Under the pieces are notes generated by a model, which was not told where the DNA came from, ran no database searches, and saw only the letters and a program-made list of their open reading frames with translations. The translations under genes were made by a program, and so were the position numbers. A stretch of DNA of 64,000 nt from JACMLD01 sp038207265 (GTDB lineage Bacteria > Bacteroidota > Bacteroidia > Chitinophagales > Chitinophagaceae): contig JBBQZZ010000001.1 in assembly GCA_038207265.1 (NCBI GenBank), forward strand, positions 124,001 to 188,000, written 5' to 3'. Of this stretch, positions 16,148 to 25,129 are shown one piece after another. Numbering within the stretch: position 1 is the stretch's first letter; every line of letters begins with the position of its first letter.

Positions 16148-18202
16148 ATGACTGTAAAAAAATATTTTTCTGCAGACCTTCTTTTTAAAAAGATTATTCC
16201 ATTTTTTCGTATTTACTTCACTGTGATTATTTTCACCGGCTTTGCTTATAATATTTGTGCACAAAAAATCACAGACCATCGTGCCATTATCAAACATTTT
16301 TTTGAGCAACAGGCAAGGGTGCATAATATATACCAGGCTCAATTAAACATGGATGGAACCTCCATTGTGTGGAATGCCGAGGGAAAGGACGGCACAAAAT
16401 CAATATACCGTTCAGCCTTGTCAAATAGCGATGTTGCGGTTCGAATTACTGCAGCAATGGGAAAAAAAGTAGATGAGGCCGAGCCGCAATGGTCGCCCGA
16501 TGGAAAAGCGATTGCATTTCTTTCTGAAGTTCACACAGAACACCAGTCGCAAATATTTGTTGCCAATGCCATTACAGGAGTGCTTATTACCAAAAAAGCA
16601 CTTACAAAATTTAATGGGTATGTATCGCACTTACAATGGTCGCCGGATGGAAAATATCTAAGTGTGTTGTATGTTGAAAGTGCAAGCCGCGAACCTTCGC
16701 CAAGGGCAGCAAAAAATAAAGTAGTTGGTTTAATTGATTCGCTTGAAAATAAAAATATACAACGTATCGCAATAGTAAACCGGCTTACCGGCAAAACAGA
16801 ACAAATAACACCAACCGGGTTGTATATTTTCGAATATGACTGGTCGCCCGATTGTAAAAGTTTCGTATATACAGCATCGTTACCACCCGGTGACGATAAC
16901 TGGTATTTAGCGCAACTGTACCGGCAAAGCGTTGCTGCAAAAGACACCATACTACTTTACCACCCTTTGAATCAAATAGCATTACCTAAATGGTCGCCGG
17001 ATGGAATCCACATTGCATTTATTGAAGGGCTCATGAGCGATCAGGGTGGTACAGGTGGCGAAATATTTACTATTCTTTCCTCCGCCAATGCAAAGTCGCA
17101 GAACCTTACACCAGATCGCAGATCTTCACCATCCTGGTTTACATGGCGCCCCAATGGCGATATTTTATTTACTGAATTTGTTGGTGGTTCTGTTGCTATC
17201 AATACCTTAGGTGTTACCGATGGAAAAATAGTTCCCTTGTGGAAAGGAGATGAGTCCATTCATGCTGGTAATGAAGAAATGAGTCTGTCAATTGGTGGCA
17301 ATACTAATGCTCCTGTATTTGCATTTATGCGCACGTCATGGAACATGCTGCCCGAAGTGTGGGGTGGTAACCTGGATAAATTGAAACAGCTTACAAAACT
17401 GAATGTTTCCAATAAACATCCTATGTCTGCCTCAGTAAATGTAGCGTGGAAAAATGAAGGACAACAAGTTCAGGGCTGGTTATTATACCCTGAAAGTTAT
17501 GACACTTCAAAAAAATATCCTTTGCTGGTAGCGGTACATGGAGGCCCTGCTTGGATCACAACGCCTGCCTGGAGTGCGCCTGATTTCAATACTACTGTCT
17601 ATACCAAACTCGGCTACTTCGTTTTTTTTCCTAACCCAAGAGGAAGTTACGGACAAGGTGAAAAATTTACTTTGGCCAACCGCCGTGACTGGGGCTTTGG
17701 TGATCTGCGAGACATTATCAGCGGTGTTGATGCCATTACAAACAAATTTCCCGTAGACTCCACCAGGGTTGGTATTCTCGGCTGGAGTTATGGGGGTTCA
17801 ATGAGTATGTTTGCGATAACGCAAACCAATAAATTCAGGGCCGCCGTTGCTGGTGCCGGCGCTGCAGACTGGTTAAGCTACTATGGGCAAAATTCGATTG
17901 ATAAATGGATGTGGCCGTATTTCGGTGCCTCCCCTTATGATGACCCGGCTGCATATGCAAAAGTTTCCGCAATGACACATATCAAAAATGCAAAAACACC
18001 TACACTTGTGCTTGTCGGCGAACTGGATGGTGAAGCCCCTCCTCCACAATCTTTACAGTTTTGGCATGCATTGAAAGAACTGCATGTTCCAACACAATTA
18101 ATGATATACCCCAGCGAGGGGCATGGTTTTTATAAACTTGATGATATGATCGATGTATCTGTAAGAACATTTGAATGGTTTGATAAATACATGGCACCCT
18201 AA
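16148..18202 (+). CDS. Prolyl oligopeptidase family (S9) serine peptidase, exported
   Basis: The ATG at 16148 gives a signal-bearing N-terminus ending NICAQ; the longer TTG start is less likely. 684 residues: an N-terminal beta-propeller with repeated WSPDGK motifs (for example AEPQWSPDGKAIAFLSE and VSHLQWSPDGKYLSV), then an alpha/beta-hydrolase domain from about residue 440. The catalytic serine lies in GWSYGGSMSM, the aspartate probably in GELDGEAPP, and the histidine in PSEGHGFY. Such periplasmic dipeptidyl or acylaminoacyl peptidases trim short peptides. No operon partner is evident. Confidence 0.9.
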   Translation: MTVKKYFSADLLFKKIIPFFRIYFTVIIFTGFAYNICAQKITDHRAIIKHFFEQQARVHNIYQAQLNMDGTSIVWNAEGKDGTKSIYRSALSNSDVAVRITAAMGKKVDEAEPQWSPDGKAIAFLSEVHTEHQSQIFVANAITGVLITKKALTKFNGYVSHLQWSPDGKYLSVLYVESASREPSPRAAKNKVVGLIDSLENKNIQRIAIVNRLTGKTEQITPTGLYIFEYDWSPDCKSFVYTASLPPGDDNWYLAQLYRQSVAAKDTILLYHPLNQIALPKWSPDGIHIAFIEGLMSDQGGTGGEIFTILSSANAKSQNLTPDRRSSPSWFTWRPNGDILFTEFVGGSVAINTLGVTDGKIVPLWKGDESIHAGNEEMSLSIGGNTNAPVFAFMRTSWNMLPEVWGGNLDKLKQLTKLNVSNKHPMSASVNVAWKNEGQQVQGWLLYPESYDTSKKYPLLVAVHGGPAWITTPAWSAPDFNTTVYTKLGYFVFFPNPRGSYGQGEKFTLANRRDWGFGDLRDIISGVDAITNKFPVDSTRVGILGWSYGGSMSMFAITQTNKFRAAVAGAGAADWLSYYGQNSIDKWMWPYFGASPYDDPAAYAKVSAMTHIKNAKTPTLVLVGELDGEAPPPQSLQFWHALKELHVPTQLMIYPSEGHGFYKLDDMIDVSVRTFEWFDKYMAP

Positions 18203-18299
18203 AACCTATTTTTTGATTATTTATGATCAATAACACATTCCGGAATGCAAATTTAAAAAGCGATTTTTTTAACGTCCGCTGAGTCCAACTGCTTTTATT

Positions 18300-19439
18300 A
18301 TGAATCAACATTTTGATATTATCGTATTAGGGCTTGGTGCCAATGGCAGTTCTGCTATTTATCATCTTTCTAAAACAGGCGCAAGGGTTTGTGGCATAGA
18401 TCAGTTTACGCCGCCGCATACACATGGTTCTTCGCACGGACAAAGCCGCATCATCCGCCAGGCTTATTTTGAAAGCCCGTTTTATGTTCCGCTCTTAAAA
18501 GAAGCCTATACCATTTGGGGTGACGTTGAAAAACTGTCGCGTAAAAAACTATTTTTAAAAACAGGCGGCCTTATGCTGGGTGCTGAAAATAGCGACGTTG
18601 TAAGGGGGTCAAAGTTAAGCGCCGATACTCATGGCATTGCATATGAATATTTAGACAACATTAGTATTAAAAAAAGATTCCCTGCTTTCCGCCCTTCTGC
18701 TGATACTGTTGCCGTATTGGAAAAAGAAGCTGGCATACTTTTTCCGGAAGAATGTATACGAACCTTTCTCCAACTGGCGCAAAAAAATGGCGCATCGCTT
18801 TATTACAATGAACGAATAGTCCGTATTATACCCAATGGCAATACAGTAGAAATTATAACTGATAAAACCAGGTATACCACCAGCCAGTTAATTGTAAGTG
18901 CTGGTGCCTGGTTAAATGAATTGTTGCCAGATCTGCATTTGCCATTAAGCATAAAAAGGCAGGTATTATTCTGGATGAAAAACAAGGATGAAAAATTGCA
19001 ACAATATTTTTTACCGTTTGAAATGCCCGTTTATATTTGGGAATACGAGCCTGGCAAAATGTTTTATGGATTTCCCGATCTTGGGGACGGAATAAAAATA
19101 GCGCGTCACCATGATGGCTTGCCTGTAATACCCGATGAGCTTACATCAGAGGTCAGTGAAAAGGAGATAGAAGATATTGAATTGATAACGCAGCTGTATT
19201 TAAATATTGATGCCAAATTTAATTATTCTTCTACCTGCATGTACACCAATACACCAGATGAAAATTTTATCATCGATCTTCATCCGCATCATCGAAACAT
19301 AATTATTGCCAGTCCCTGCTCCGGGCACGGATTTAAATTTTCAAGTGTTATTGGAAAGATCCTTTCTTCCATTGCAACCAATAAAACCTTCGATAATGAT
19401 ATTTCAATGTTTACAATTTCCAGATTTGTTACGTATTAG
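18300..19439 (+). CDS. solA: Sarcosine oxidase / N-methyl-L-tryptophan oxidase-like flavoenzyme
   Basis: FAD-dependent amine oxidase that demethylates N-methyl amino acids, producing H2O2 and formaldehyde. 379 residues, typical for monomeric sarcosine oxidase. FDIIVLGLGANGSSAIYHLSK is the Rossmann FAD-binding motif. HTHGSSHGQSRIIRQAYFE is the family signature near the flavin, and C313 in STCMYTNTPDENF matches the cysteine that binds FAD covalently. IIASPCSGHGFKFSSVIGK is the conserved C-terminal motif. The exact substrate is uncertain, so the symbol is by similarity. Confidence 0.85.
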   Translation: MNQHFDIIVLGLGANGSSAIYHLSKTGARVCGIDQFTPPHTHGSSHGQSRIIRQAYFESPFYVPLLKEAYTIWGDVEKLSRKKLFLKTGGLMLGAENSDVVRGSKLSADTHGIAYEYLDNISIKKRFPAFRPSADTVAVLEKEAGILFPEECIRTFLQLAQKNGASLYYNERIVRIIPNGNTVEIITDKTRYTTSQLIVSAGAWLNELLPDLHLPLSIKRQVLFWMKNKDEKLQQYFLPFEMPVYIWEYEPGKMFYGFPDLGDGIKIARHHDGLPVIPDELTSEVSEKEIEDIELITQLYLNIDAKFNYSSTCMYTNTPDENFIIDLHPHHRNIIIASPCSGHGFKFSSVIGKILSSIATNKTFDNDISMFTISRFVTY

Positions 19440-19471
19440 TAAATTATTCATGCTTACTGGAAAATCCAAAT

Positions 19472-19729
19472 TTACCTTGCCAGAATCCAATAGCAAATTA
19501 CCTTTATGTATTTTATTTTGCTTAATATTTCAAGCTTAGCTAGTTTTGTTTTTGGATGGTATTCCAACTCCCAGGGGTGTTGGCTATTTTCTTCTATCCA
19601 TTTTCTTTGTGCAAGAAGGTTACTCATTATTGCATGATTCCAACTACCTTCTTTCATTGAATAGCTAATAAATTCAGATGTTATGCTATTTGGGAAACCA
19701 TCTAATTTAATCCAACCGTCTTGTTCAAT
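19472..19729 (-). pseudogene. Decayed unrecognised gene
   Basis: The minus strand holds an 85-codon protein-like frame with GWIKLDGFPNSITSEFISYS followed by MKEGSWNHAIMSNLLAQRKW and HPWELEYHPKTKLAKLE, closed upstream by a stop. Further protein-like pieces in shifted frames (for example NPWLHVITHDLLILNY) continue to about 20,050. I do not recognise the family. The scattered frames suggest a gene destroyed by several frameshifts. The rest of the stretch to the tRNA (20,050-20,310) shows nothing else. Confidence 0.3.
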
Positions 19730-20314
19730 TTAAGAACTTCAAGATATTATATCTTCTATTTTCAATAGTTTAGGATTAATAAATCATGTGTGATTACATG
19801 CAACCAAGGATTGTTAACAGTTATTTCATCATTTCGCATTTGCTGTTTAATTCTTTCACGCTACCTAGCATTGGCATCACCGGGAATAATAATCTTTTCA
19901 ATTATGTTGAAGGCTTCGTTTCCATCTTTACAGGAACGCTTCTGAAAGATTTGACATCAAGTAAACGTTCTTAACGGGCTAACTTAATATCAAATGAAAT
20001 GTTCTCTGGCAGTCCAAAAATTCTTTCAAATCCCAGGTACCAATTCAAATGGTCAACCTTTCTGCTTCAGAATTAAATACAGGCATGTTTTAAAGTGTAG
20101 GAATTTAGTGTATTGCTGTAGTGCTAAGCTACATTATCCTCCGATAAGCACATCTTCAATCTGACAATGTTCATATCATTAAGTGTACGCTTAATGTTGT
20201 AAACCCAGCTTTGTTAAACATTATTTTCTCATTCTCAATATACTTTGTTTAAACCATGCTTAAACCGGAAAAAAAAGGGTTCCAACTTTCGCTGAAACCC
20301 TTGCCTGTATTGAG

Positions 20315-20389
20315 TGGGAGTTGACGGGGTCGAACCGCCGACCCTCTGCTTGTAAGGCAGATGCTCTAAACCAACTGAGCTAAACTCCC
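20315..20389 (-). tRNA. tRNA-Val (anticodon TAC)
   Basis: On the minus strand the cloverleaf is complete: acceptor GGGAGTT/AACTCCC, D-arm GCTC with TTGGTTTAGAGC, anticodon stem TCTGC/GCAGA with loop CTTACAA (anticodon TAC), T-arm with GGTTCGACC, and discriminator A. CCA is not encoded. 75 nt. It decodes GUN valine codons; its cognate synthetase valS is in the same window. Confidence 0.97.
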
Positions 20390-20405
20390 TTTTTTTACCG
20401 GAGTG

Positions 20406-20435
20406 CAAAGATAGGGGCTGATGGTTTCTTCCCAA
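20406..20435 (-). promoter_or_regulatory. Promoter of tRNA-Val
   Basis: On the minus strand: TTG (20435-20433), exactly 19 nt, then TATCTTTG (20413-20406), 16 nt before the first tRNA base. This is a full match to the Bacteroidota sigma-ABfr consensus TTG-N19-TAnnTTTG. Confidence 0.8.
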
Positions 20436-20665
20436 ATTTTTTTTAGATGGATTGATTTTAAATGCTGTGCAGATTATTTACATAAAAATTTGTACAATAG
20501 TTTGTTGCAATGCCGGTAAATTATTATAAAATGATGGAATTCTGTAAGCAAACAGAAAAAAAACATTGCTGGATCAAAATGCTATTTATTACAGTATTTA
20601 CAATTCCCGCTGGTAATTATCTAAAACTGGGTTAAGCTCCAATGAACACTTTAAATGGGTCATAC

Positions 20666-20732
20666 ATGAGGTATGTATGAGGTATCCCCCTCAAGATTCA
20701 GACAAATCAGACAAAAAAGGACAAATCAGACA
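20666..20732. repeat. Short direct repeats in the intergenic region upstream of the CrtI-like gene
   Basis: ATGAGGTAT occurs twice with an 11-nt period (20666 and 20677). GACAAATCAGACA occurs at 20701-20713 and again at 20720-20732. The 20,440-20,900 stretch is otherwise featureless. These resemble other low-complexity word repeats in the window. Confidence 0.5.
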
Positions 20733-20903
20733 TCTTAGATAATTGGTTTTTTAGGAAGCCTTTCTGATCCCATCTTGCTGCTGCAATTGAAATGGATAGT
20801 GGATGAATGAATTTATAAGTTGAATGCCGTCATTATAAGGCGGCCATTTGCGTACCAAAATAGAAAAACAAGAACGCTTTCTTATCGCTATATTGTAAAT
20901 ACA

Positions 20904-22559
20904 ATGGAATTAGATACAATAATCATTGGTTCTGGTGCGGGTGGACTTTCTGCAGCCATCTGCCTTGCCAAGGCGGGTCAGAAAGTTTTGGTGCTTGAGC
21001 AACATGATGTGCCGGGTGGCTGGTGTCATAGCTTTTACCTGGATGGCCACCGGTTCACTCCCGGTGTACATTATGTAGGTCTCCTGGAAAAAGGAGAATC
21101 CACCAGTGAATTATATGAAGGATTGGGTATTGCCAACGATCTTCATTTTTTTAGAATGAATGCGAATGCTTACGAGCATTGCTGGCTGGGTGATGAACGC
21201 ATTGATCTGCCGGCTGGATTTGACCAGTTATATGCTTCGCTGGCAAAAAGATTTCCGCATGAAAAAAAGGGGTTGCTGCAATACCTCCGTATGGTACGAA
21301 CCGTAAGCCGCGAACTGCAGTTGATTCCACTGATGAACGGATTCTGGGATAATATCAGTATTCCCTGGCGCACAAAACACCTGGGTAAATATGCATTGTT
21401 TAGTTTAAAAACCGTCATTGGCTGGCATATCAAAGATCCGCTGTTGCGACGTGTGCTGAATGTACAATGCGGTGATCATGGACTGCCTCCGGCAAGAGCA
21501 AGTTTTCCCCTCCATTGCGCAGTGATGGATCATTATTTTAATGGCGCGTTTTATCCCATGGGCGGCGGTGCTGCCATTGTAAAAGCCATGACCCAAACAT
21601 TTAAAAAGCACGGTGGCCAATTGCGTACAGGGCAGGCCGTTAGAAATATTTTATTGTCGGGTGATAAAAAGAAGTCTGCAATCGGCGTAGCACTTGAAAC
21701 CGGCGAACAAATATTTGCCAGGCATATCATCTCTAATACTGATCCCGGTAAGACATATCTTGAATTGGTAGGAGCAAAAAACCTGGGTCATAAATTATTG
21801 AAGCAACTTTCCAAAACAAAATATTCCTGCACTTCATTGATGCTTTTTCTAACGGTGGATATGGATTTGCGAAAAGCAGGACTGGATTCCGGTAACATTT
21901 GGATAATGCCCAACAGGGATATGGATGACCTGTATAAAGAAATGATGGCGGAGGATATCAGCACCGCAGATGAATTTCCCGGCGTTTTTATCAGCTGTAC
22001 CACCCTAAAAGATCCTACCAGTTTTGATGGAAGGTATCATTGCATTGAGGCCATCACCTTTATTAATTATGATTCATTCAACCAGTTTAAAAAAGAAACG
22101 GAACTTCGTTCAACGGCGTATACGCAATTCAAAGAACGGCTGGCTCAAAAAATAATCAACAGCCTGGAGAAAGTTGTACCTGGTATCAGCAGTAAAATTG
22201 TTCAAAAGGAATTGGGAACGCCTGTTACCAATGAACATTATATACGATCTACCAATGGTTGTGTGTACGGCACAGAAAAAAGTTTTATGCAAACCGGTCC
22301 TTTTTCTTTTAAAGCAAAATCTGAAATTGAGAACCTGTATTTATGTGGTTCCAGTATTCTTTCGCATGGTGTTGCAGGGGCCAGTTATTCCGGCGTACAA
22401 ACTGCAGCAATAATTCTTAACTGCCGCCAGGCTGATCTGATAAAACCGGATCCATTACAAAACCTGTGTATCCATGACGCTGAAGACGATAGTAATTATC
22501 CTTTGTGGCTGCGACAGAAAATTGCCGTGAAAAACACCAGGCAGTTGAATCGCATTTAA
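20904..22559 (+). CDS. CrtI/RetSat-type FAD oxidoreductase (carotenoid desaturase, isomerase or saturase-like)
   Basis: The ATG at 20904 directly precedes the FAD-binding motif MELDTIIIGSGAGGLSAAICLAKAGQKVLVLEQ; an upstream TTG would add 28 unrelated residues. 551 residues. DVPGGWCHSF and FTPGVHYVG after the Rossmann fold, and the C-terminal NLYLCGSSILSHGVAGASYSG that closes the FAD site, place it with phytoene desaturases, CrtISO and retinol saturases. Such enzymes act on membrane-dissolved isoprenoids. No crtB, crtE or other carotenoid gene is near, so pathway and substrate are open. Confidence 0.8.
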   Translation: MELDTIIIGSGAGGLSAAICLAKAGQKVLVLEQHDVPGGWCHSFYLDGHRFTPGVHYVGLLEKGESTSELYEGLGIANDLHFFRMNANAYEHCWLGDERIDLPAGFDQLYASLAKRFPHEKKGLLQYLRMVRTVSRELQLIPLMNGFWDNISIPWRTKHLGKYALFSLKTVIGWHIKDPLLRRVLNVQCGDHGLPPARASFPLHCAVMDHYFNGAFYPMGGGAAIVKAMTQTFKKHGGQLRTGQAVRNILLSGDKKKSAIGVALETGEQIFARHIISNTDPGKTYLELVGAKNLGHKLLKQLSKTKYSCTSLMLFLTVDMDLRKAGLDSGNIWIMPNRDMDDLYKEMMAEDISTADEFPGVFISCTTLKDPTSFDGRYHCIEAITFINYDSFNQFKKETELRSTAYTQFKERLAQKIINSLEKVVPGISSKIVQKELGTPVTNEHYIRSTNGCVYGTEKSFMQTGPFSFKAKSEIENLYLCGSSILSHGVAGASYSGVQTAAIILNCRQADLIKPDPLQNLCIHDAEDDSNYPLWLRQKIAVKNTRQLNRI

Positions 22560-22631
22560 TATTTTTACAGCTTACCTGACTTTATAAAAATATTATCGCA
22601 TGTTTTGTTCTTAATTTCCAATTTACATTTA

Positions 22632-23420
22632 ATGAAACATTTTATTATCATCTCGTTATTGCTCTTAAGCCTTTTTGCTTCGGCCCAGCAAAAAAGAAAC
22701 TGGAAACAATTATTCAATGGAAAGGATTTGCAGGGCTGGAATATAAAAATCAAAGGTCATCTGCTGAATGAGAATTTTGGCAACACCTTCCGCGTGGAAA
22801 ATGGCTTAATGAAAGTAAGTTATGATGCCTATGATAGTTTTAAAGCGCAATATGGCCATATATTTTATAAGACGCCTTACTCGTATTTCCTGCTGGCTGT
22901 TGAATATCGTTTTGTTGGCAAACAGGCTAAAGGCGGCGAAGGCTGGGCCTTTAAGAACAGCGGTATCATGCTTCACTGCCAGAACCCCGCAACCATGTTG
23001 AAAGACCAGGATTTTCCCATTTCTATCGAAGCACAGTTGCTGGGTGGCGATTCCACCGGTGACAGACCTACCTGCAATGTATGTACGCCAGGAACGAATA
23101 TTGTTATGGATAATAAACTTATCACTGACCATTGCGTAAACTCTGTTTCAAAAACTTACCGGGGCGAAGAATGGATAAGGGCCGAAGTATTGGTATTGGG
23201 AGATTCAATTATTAAACACATTGTAAATGGCGATACGGTGTTAACTTATACAAAACCGCAACTGGGAGGAGGGATGGTAAACAATTACGATCCAAAAGTC
23301 AAAAAAGACGGCCAGCTTTTGTCTTCCGGTTATATCTCGCTTCAGAGTGAAAGTCACCCGGTTGAATTCAGGAAAGTTGAGATCATTGATTTGAGTAAGC
23401 AATACAAAAAAAAGAAATAA
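22632..23420 (+). CDS. Exported DUF1080 (3-keto-disaccharide hydrolase-like) protein
   Basis: The ATG at 22632 gives a signal peptide (MKHFIIISLLLLSLFASAQ). The mature part has the PF06439 concanavalin-like fold: WKQLFNGKDLQGWNIKIKGH, FRVENGLMKV, YSYFLLAVEYRFVG, and NSGIMLHCQ with LQSESHPVEFRKVEIIDL at the end. 262 residues. Bacteroidota carry many paralogues, usually periplasmic and near Gfo/Idh oxidoreductases in sugar degradation through 3-keto sugars. Here it stands alone after the CrtI-like gene. Confidence 0.85.
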   Translation: MKHFIIISLLLLSLFASAQQKRNWKQLFNGKDLQGWNIKIKGHLLNENFGNTFRVENGLMKVSYDAYDSFKAQYGHIFYKTPYSYFLLAVEYRFVGKQAKGGEGWAFKNSGIMLHCQNPATMLKDQDFPISIEAQLLGGDSTGDRPTCNVCTPGTNIVMDNKLITDHCVNSVSKTYRGEEWIRAEVLVLGDSIIKHIVNGDTVLTYTKPQLGGGMVNNYDPKVKKDGQLLSSGYISLQSESHPVEFRKVEIIDLSKQYKKKK

Positions 23421-23500
23421 TTAATTTCAAACTACAATATAAAATATTTTCTTACCTGCAATAGTTATCAAAGAAAACAAAACCGGTTATTTAATTAAAA

Positions 23501-24058
23501 ATGGAAAAACCCAGTTACTGCTCAGCAATTGTTAGCATGGAAAGAGACAATGTCCACGTGCATTATCACAATACCGAATATGGATTTCCGATAGTTGATG
23601 ATAATCTTCTTTTTGCAAGGCTGGTACTTGAAATAAACCAGGCAGGTTTAAGCTGGACTACTATATTAAACAAGAAAGATAATTTCTTCAAAGCGTTTGA
23701 TAATTTCAATATAGATAAGGTTTCAAGGTATACAGATAAAAAGGTAGTTGCATTATTACAAGATGCCGGTATTATAAGGAACCGGTTAAAAGTGGCAGCT
23801 ACCATTCACAATGCAAAATGCATAAAGAAGATACAGCAGGAATTTGGATCTTTTAAAAAATGGCTGGATCATCATCACCCTAAAACAAAAGAAGAGTGGG
23901 TGAAATTATTCAAACAGCATTTCCACTTTACCGGTGGCGAAATCGTCAATGAATTTTTAATGAGTACGGGATACCTGCCGGGTGCACATGTTGAGTCATG
24001 CCCCGTATATAAAAAAGTACTGAAGCATAAACCAAAATGGCATGCTGCAAAAGACTAA
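23501..24058 (+). CDS. tag: DNA-3-methyladenine glycosylase I
   Basis: Removes 3-methyladenine from alkylated DNA. 185 residues, normal for Tag. Helix-hairpin-helix-fold signatures visible: YHNTEYGFPIVDDNLLFARLVLEINQAGLSWTTILNKK (the W-TILNK region binding the base), RNRLKVAATIHNAK, and SCPVYKK. The zinc ligands of Tag are usually C near the N-terminus, H in the middle and paired H/C at the end; C7, H175-like and C167-like positions are present. The last 17 nt overlap the next gene, so the two are probably co-transcribed. Confidence 0.92.
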   Translation: MEKPSYCSAIVSMERDNVHVHYHNTEYGFPIVDDNLLFARLVLEINQAGLSWTTILNKKDNFFKAFDNFNIDKVSRYTDKKVVALLQDAGIIRNRLKVAATIHNAKCIKKIQQEFGSFKKWLDHHHPKTKEEWVKLFKQHFHFTGGEIVNEFLMSTGYLPGAHVESCPVYKKVLKHKPKWHAAKD

Positions 24059-24641
24059 GCTGTTTCTTCGAAAAAAATGGGTGAAAAGAACGGTTGTATT
24101 TTTTTTAAGCTGGCTGATGTTGCATGTTATTTATATTAGTATCGATGGTTTTAACGACTATGAAGGGAAAGCCGATGTAGCCGTAATTCTTGGCAACCGG
24201 GTTTTTGCTGACGGGTCTTTATCATCCTGGTTACAGGGAAGAGTAGACAAGGCACTTGAATTGTACCGGCAGGGGAGGGTAAAAAAAATATTCGCGAGCG
24301 GGGGAATTAGTAATACTGAAGACGGCGGACAACCTGAAGGCGATGCCATGAAAAATTACCTGCTGAAAAAAGGCGTATCCGCCAACGATATTATTTCAGA
24401 TAATGCAGGACAAAATACTTATCTAACAGCAAAGAATTTTATTAAGTGGAATGAACAATACCACTACCAATCAGTGATTGTTGTTTCACAATTTTACCAT
24501 ATCACCCGGATAAAATATATTTTTCGCAAGCTTGGTTACAAAAACGTTTTTAATGCATCGTCCGGAAGATATAGCTGGCAGGATATTGAAGGAACCTTGA
24601 GAGAGTTACCGGCTTTTTATAAGTATTTGATCGTTTACTAA
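24042..24641 (+). CDS. YdcF/SanA-like DUF218 membrane protein
   Basis: 199 residues, starting inside tag. One N-terminal transmembrane helix (TVVFFLSWLMLHVIYI) anchors a DUF218 domain: ADVAVILGNRVFADGSLSSWLQGRVDKALELYRQGRVKKIFASGG, EGDAMKNYLLKKGV, and DNAGQNTYLTAKNF. The family (SanA, YdcF, ElyC) affects envelope integrity and wall polymer metabolism; biochemical activity is not established. Confidence 0.85.
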   Translation: MLQKTKLFLRKKWVKRTVVFFLSWLMLHVIYISIDGFNDYEGKADVAVILGNRVFADGSLSSWLQGRVDKALELYRQGRVKKIFASGGISNTEDGGQPEGDAMKNYLLKKGVSANDIISDNAGQNTYLTAKNFIKWNEQYHYQSVIVVSQFYHITRIKYIFRKLGYKNVFNASSGRYSWQDIEGTLRELPAFYKYLIVY

Positions 24642-24659
24642 GTAACTATCATACTTTTC

Positions 24660-24745
24660 GCTGATTTTAAGAGGTATGAGAACTGAGGTCTGATGTCCGA
24701 CATCCTTTTTCCGATTTCTGGTTTCTTAGTCTTCACATTCCCACA
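24660..24745. repeat. Low-complexity intergenic word repeats
   Basis: Plus strand holds GAGGTCTGATGTCCGACATC and related pieces rich in TCTGATGTC-like words between convergent genes. It resembles the other micro-repeat tracts at 20,666, 27,739 and 49,763. No terminator hairpin with a T-run is evident. Confidence 0.35.
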
Positions 24746-24754
24746 TTTATCACA

Positions 24755-25051
24755 TTAGTTAAGCTGCAGGTGTGGCAACCTGTAAGTAATCCCGTCCAGT
24801 ACAAATAATTCATCTATTTCATATATCCAATATTTGAACATGGGAGATTTGGCGAGCAATTCATCTACCCCAGCTTTGTCTTCCGCGTTGATGGTGATCC
24901 ATATTCTCTTTGTTTCCATGCTTACCGCGTAGTGATCAATTATCTCCTTATTAATAAGCATGTTTATATATGTTCTGTGTGCTGGTATCAGCGCTGAAAT
25001 ATCATCGTCTAATTCAAAACTTATTGTTACCTGGAATTTCTTCTTGTCCAT
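24755..25051 (-). CDS. Small ferredoxin-fold (muconolactone isomerase/YCII-like) protein
   Basis: 98 residues, cytoplasmic. It begins MDKKKFQVTISFELDDDISALIPAHRTYINMLINKEIIDHYAVSM (shown by its first residues MDKKKFQVTISFEL) and contains RIWITINAEDKAGVDELLAKS, a beta-alpha-beta pattern of dimeric alpha/beta-barrel proteins. No catalytic motif is recognisable, so this is a fold guess. It lies 78 nt downstream of mtaB on the same strand and may be transcribed with it. Confidence 0.6.
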   Translation of the reverse strand: MDKKKFQVTISFELDDDISALIPAHRTYINMLINKEIIDHYAVSMETKRIWITINAEDKAGVDELLAKSPMFKYWIYEIDELFVLDGITYRLPHLQLN

Positions 25052-25129
25052 ATAGGGTCACGCTGCTTACCTGTAATAACGGATAATAAAGGGAAAAAGT
25101 TTCCTAACAGAATGGTAATTCTACAGAAA

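Noticed and set aside
16531..16950. 139-codon minus-strand frame
   Set aside because: It is antisense to the beta-propeller of the S9 peptidase and contains no recognisable motif.
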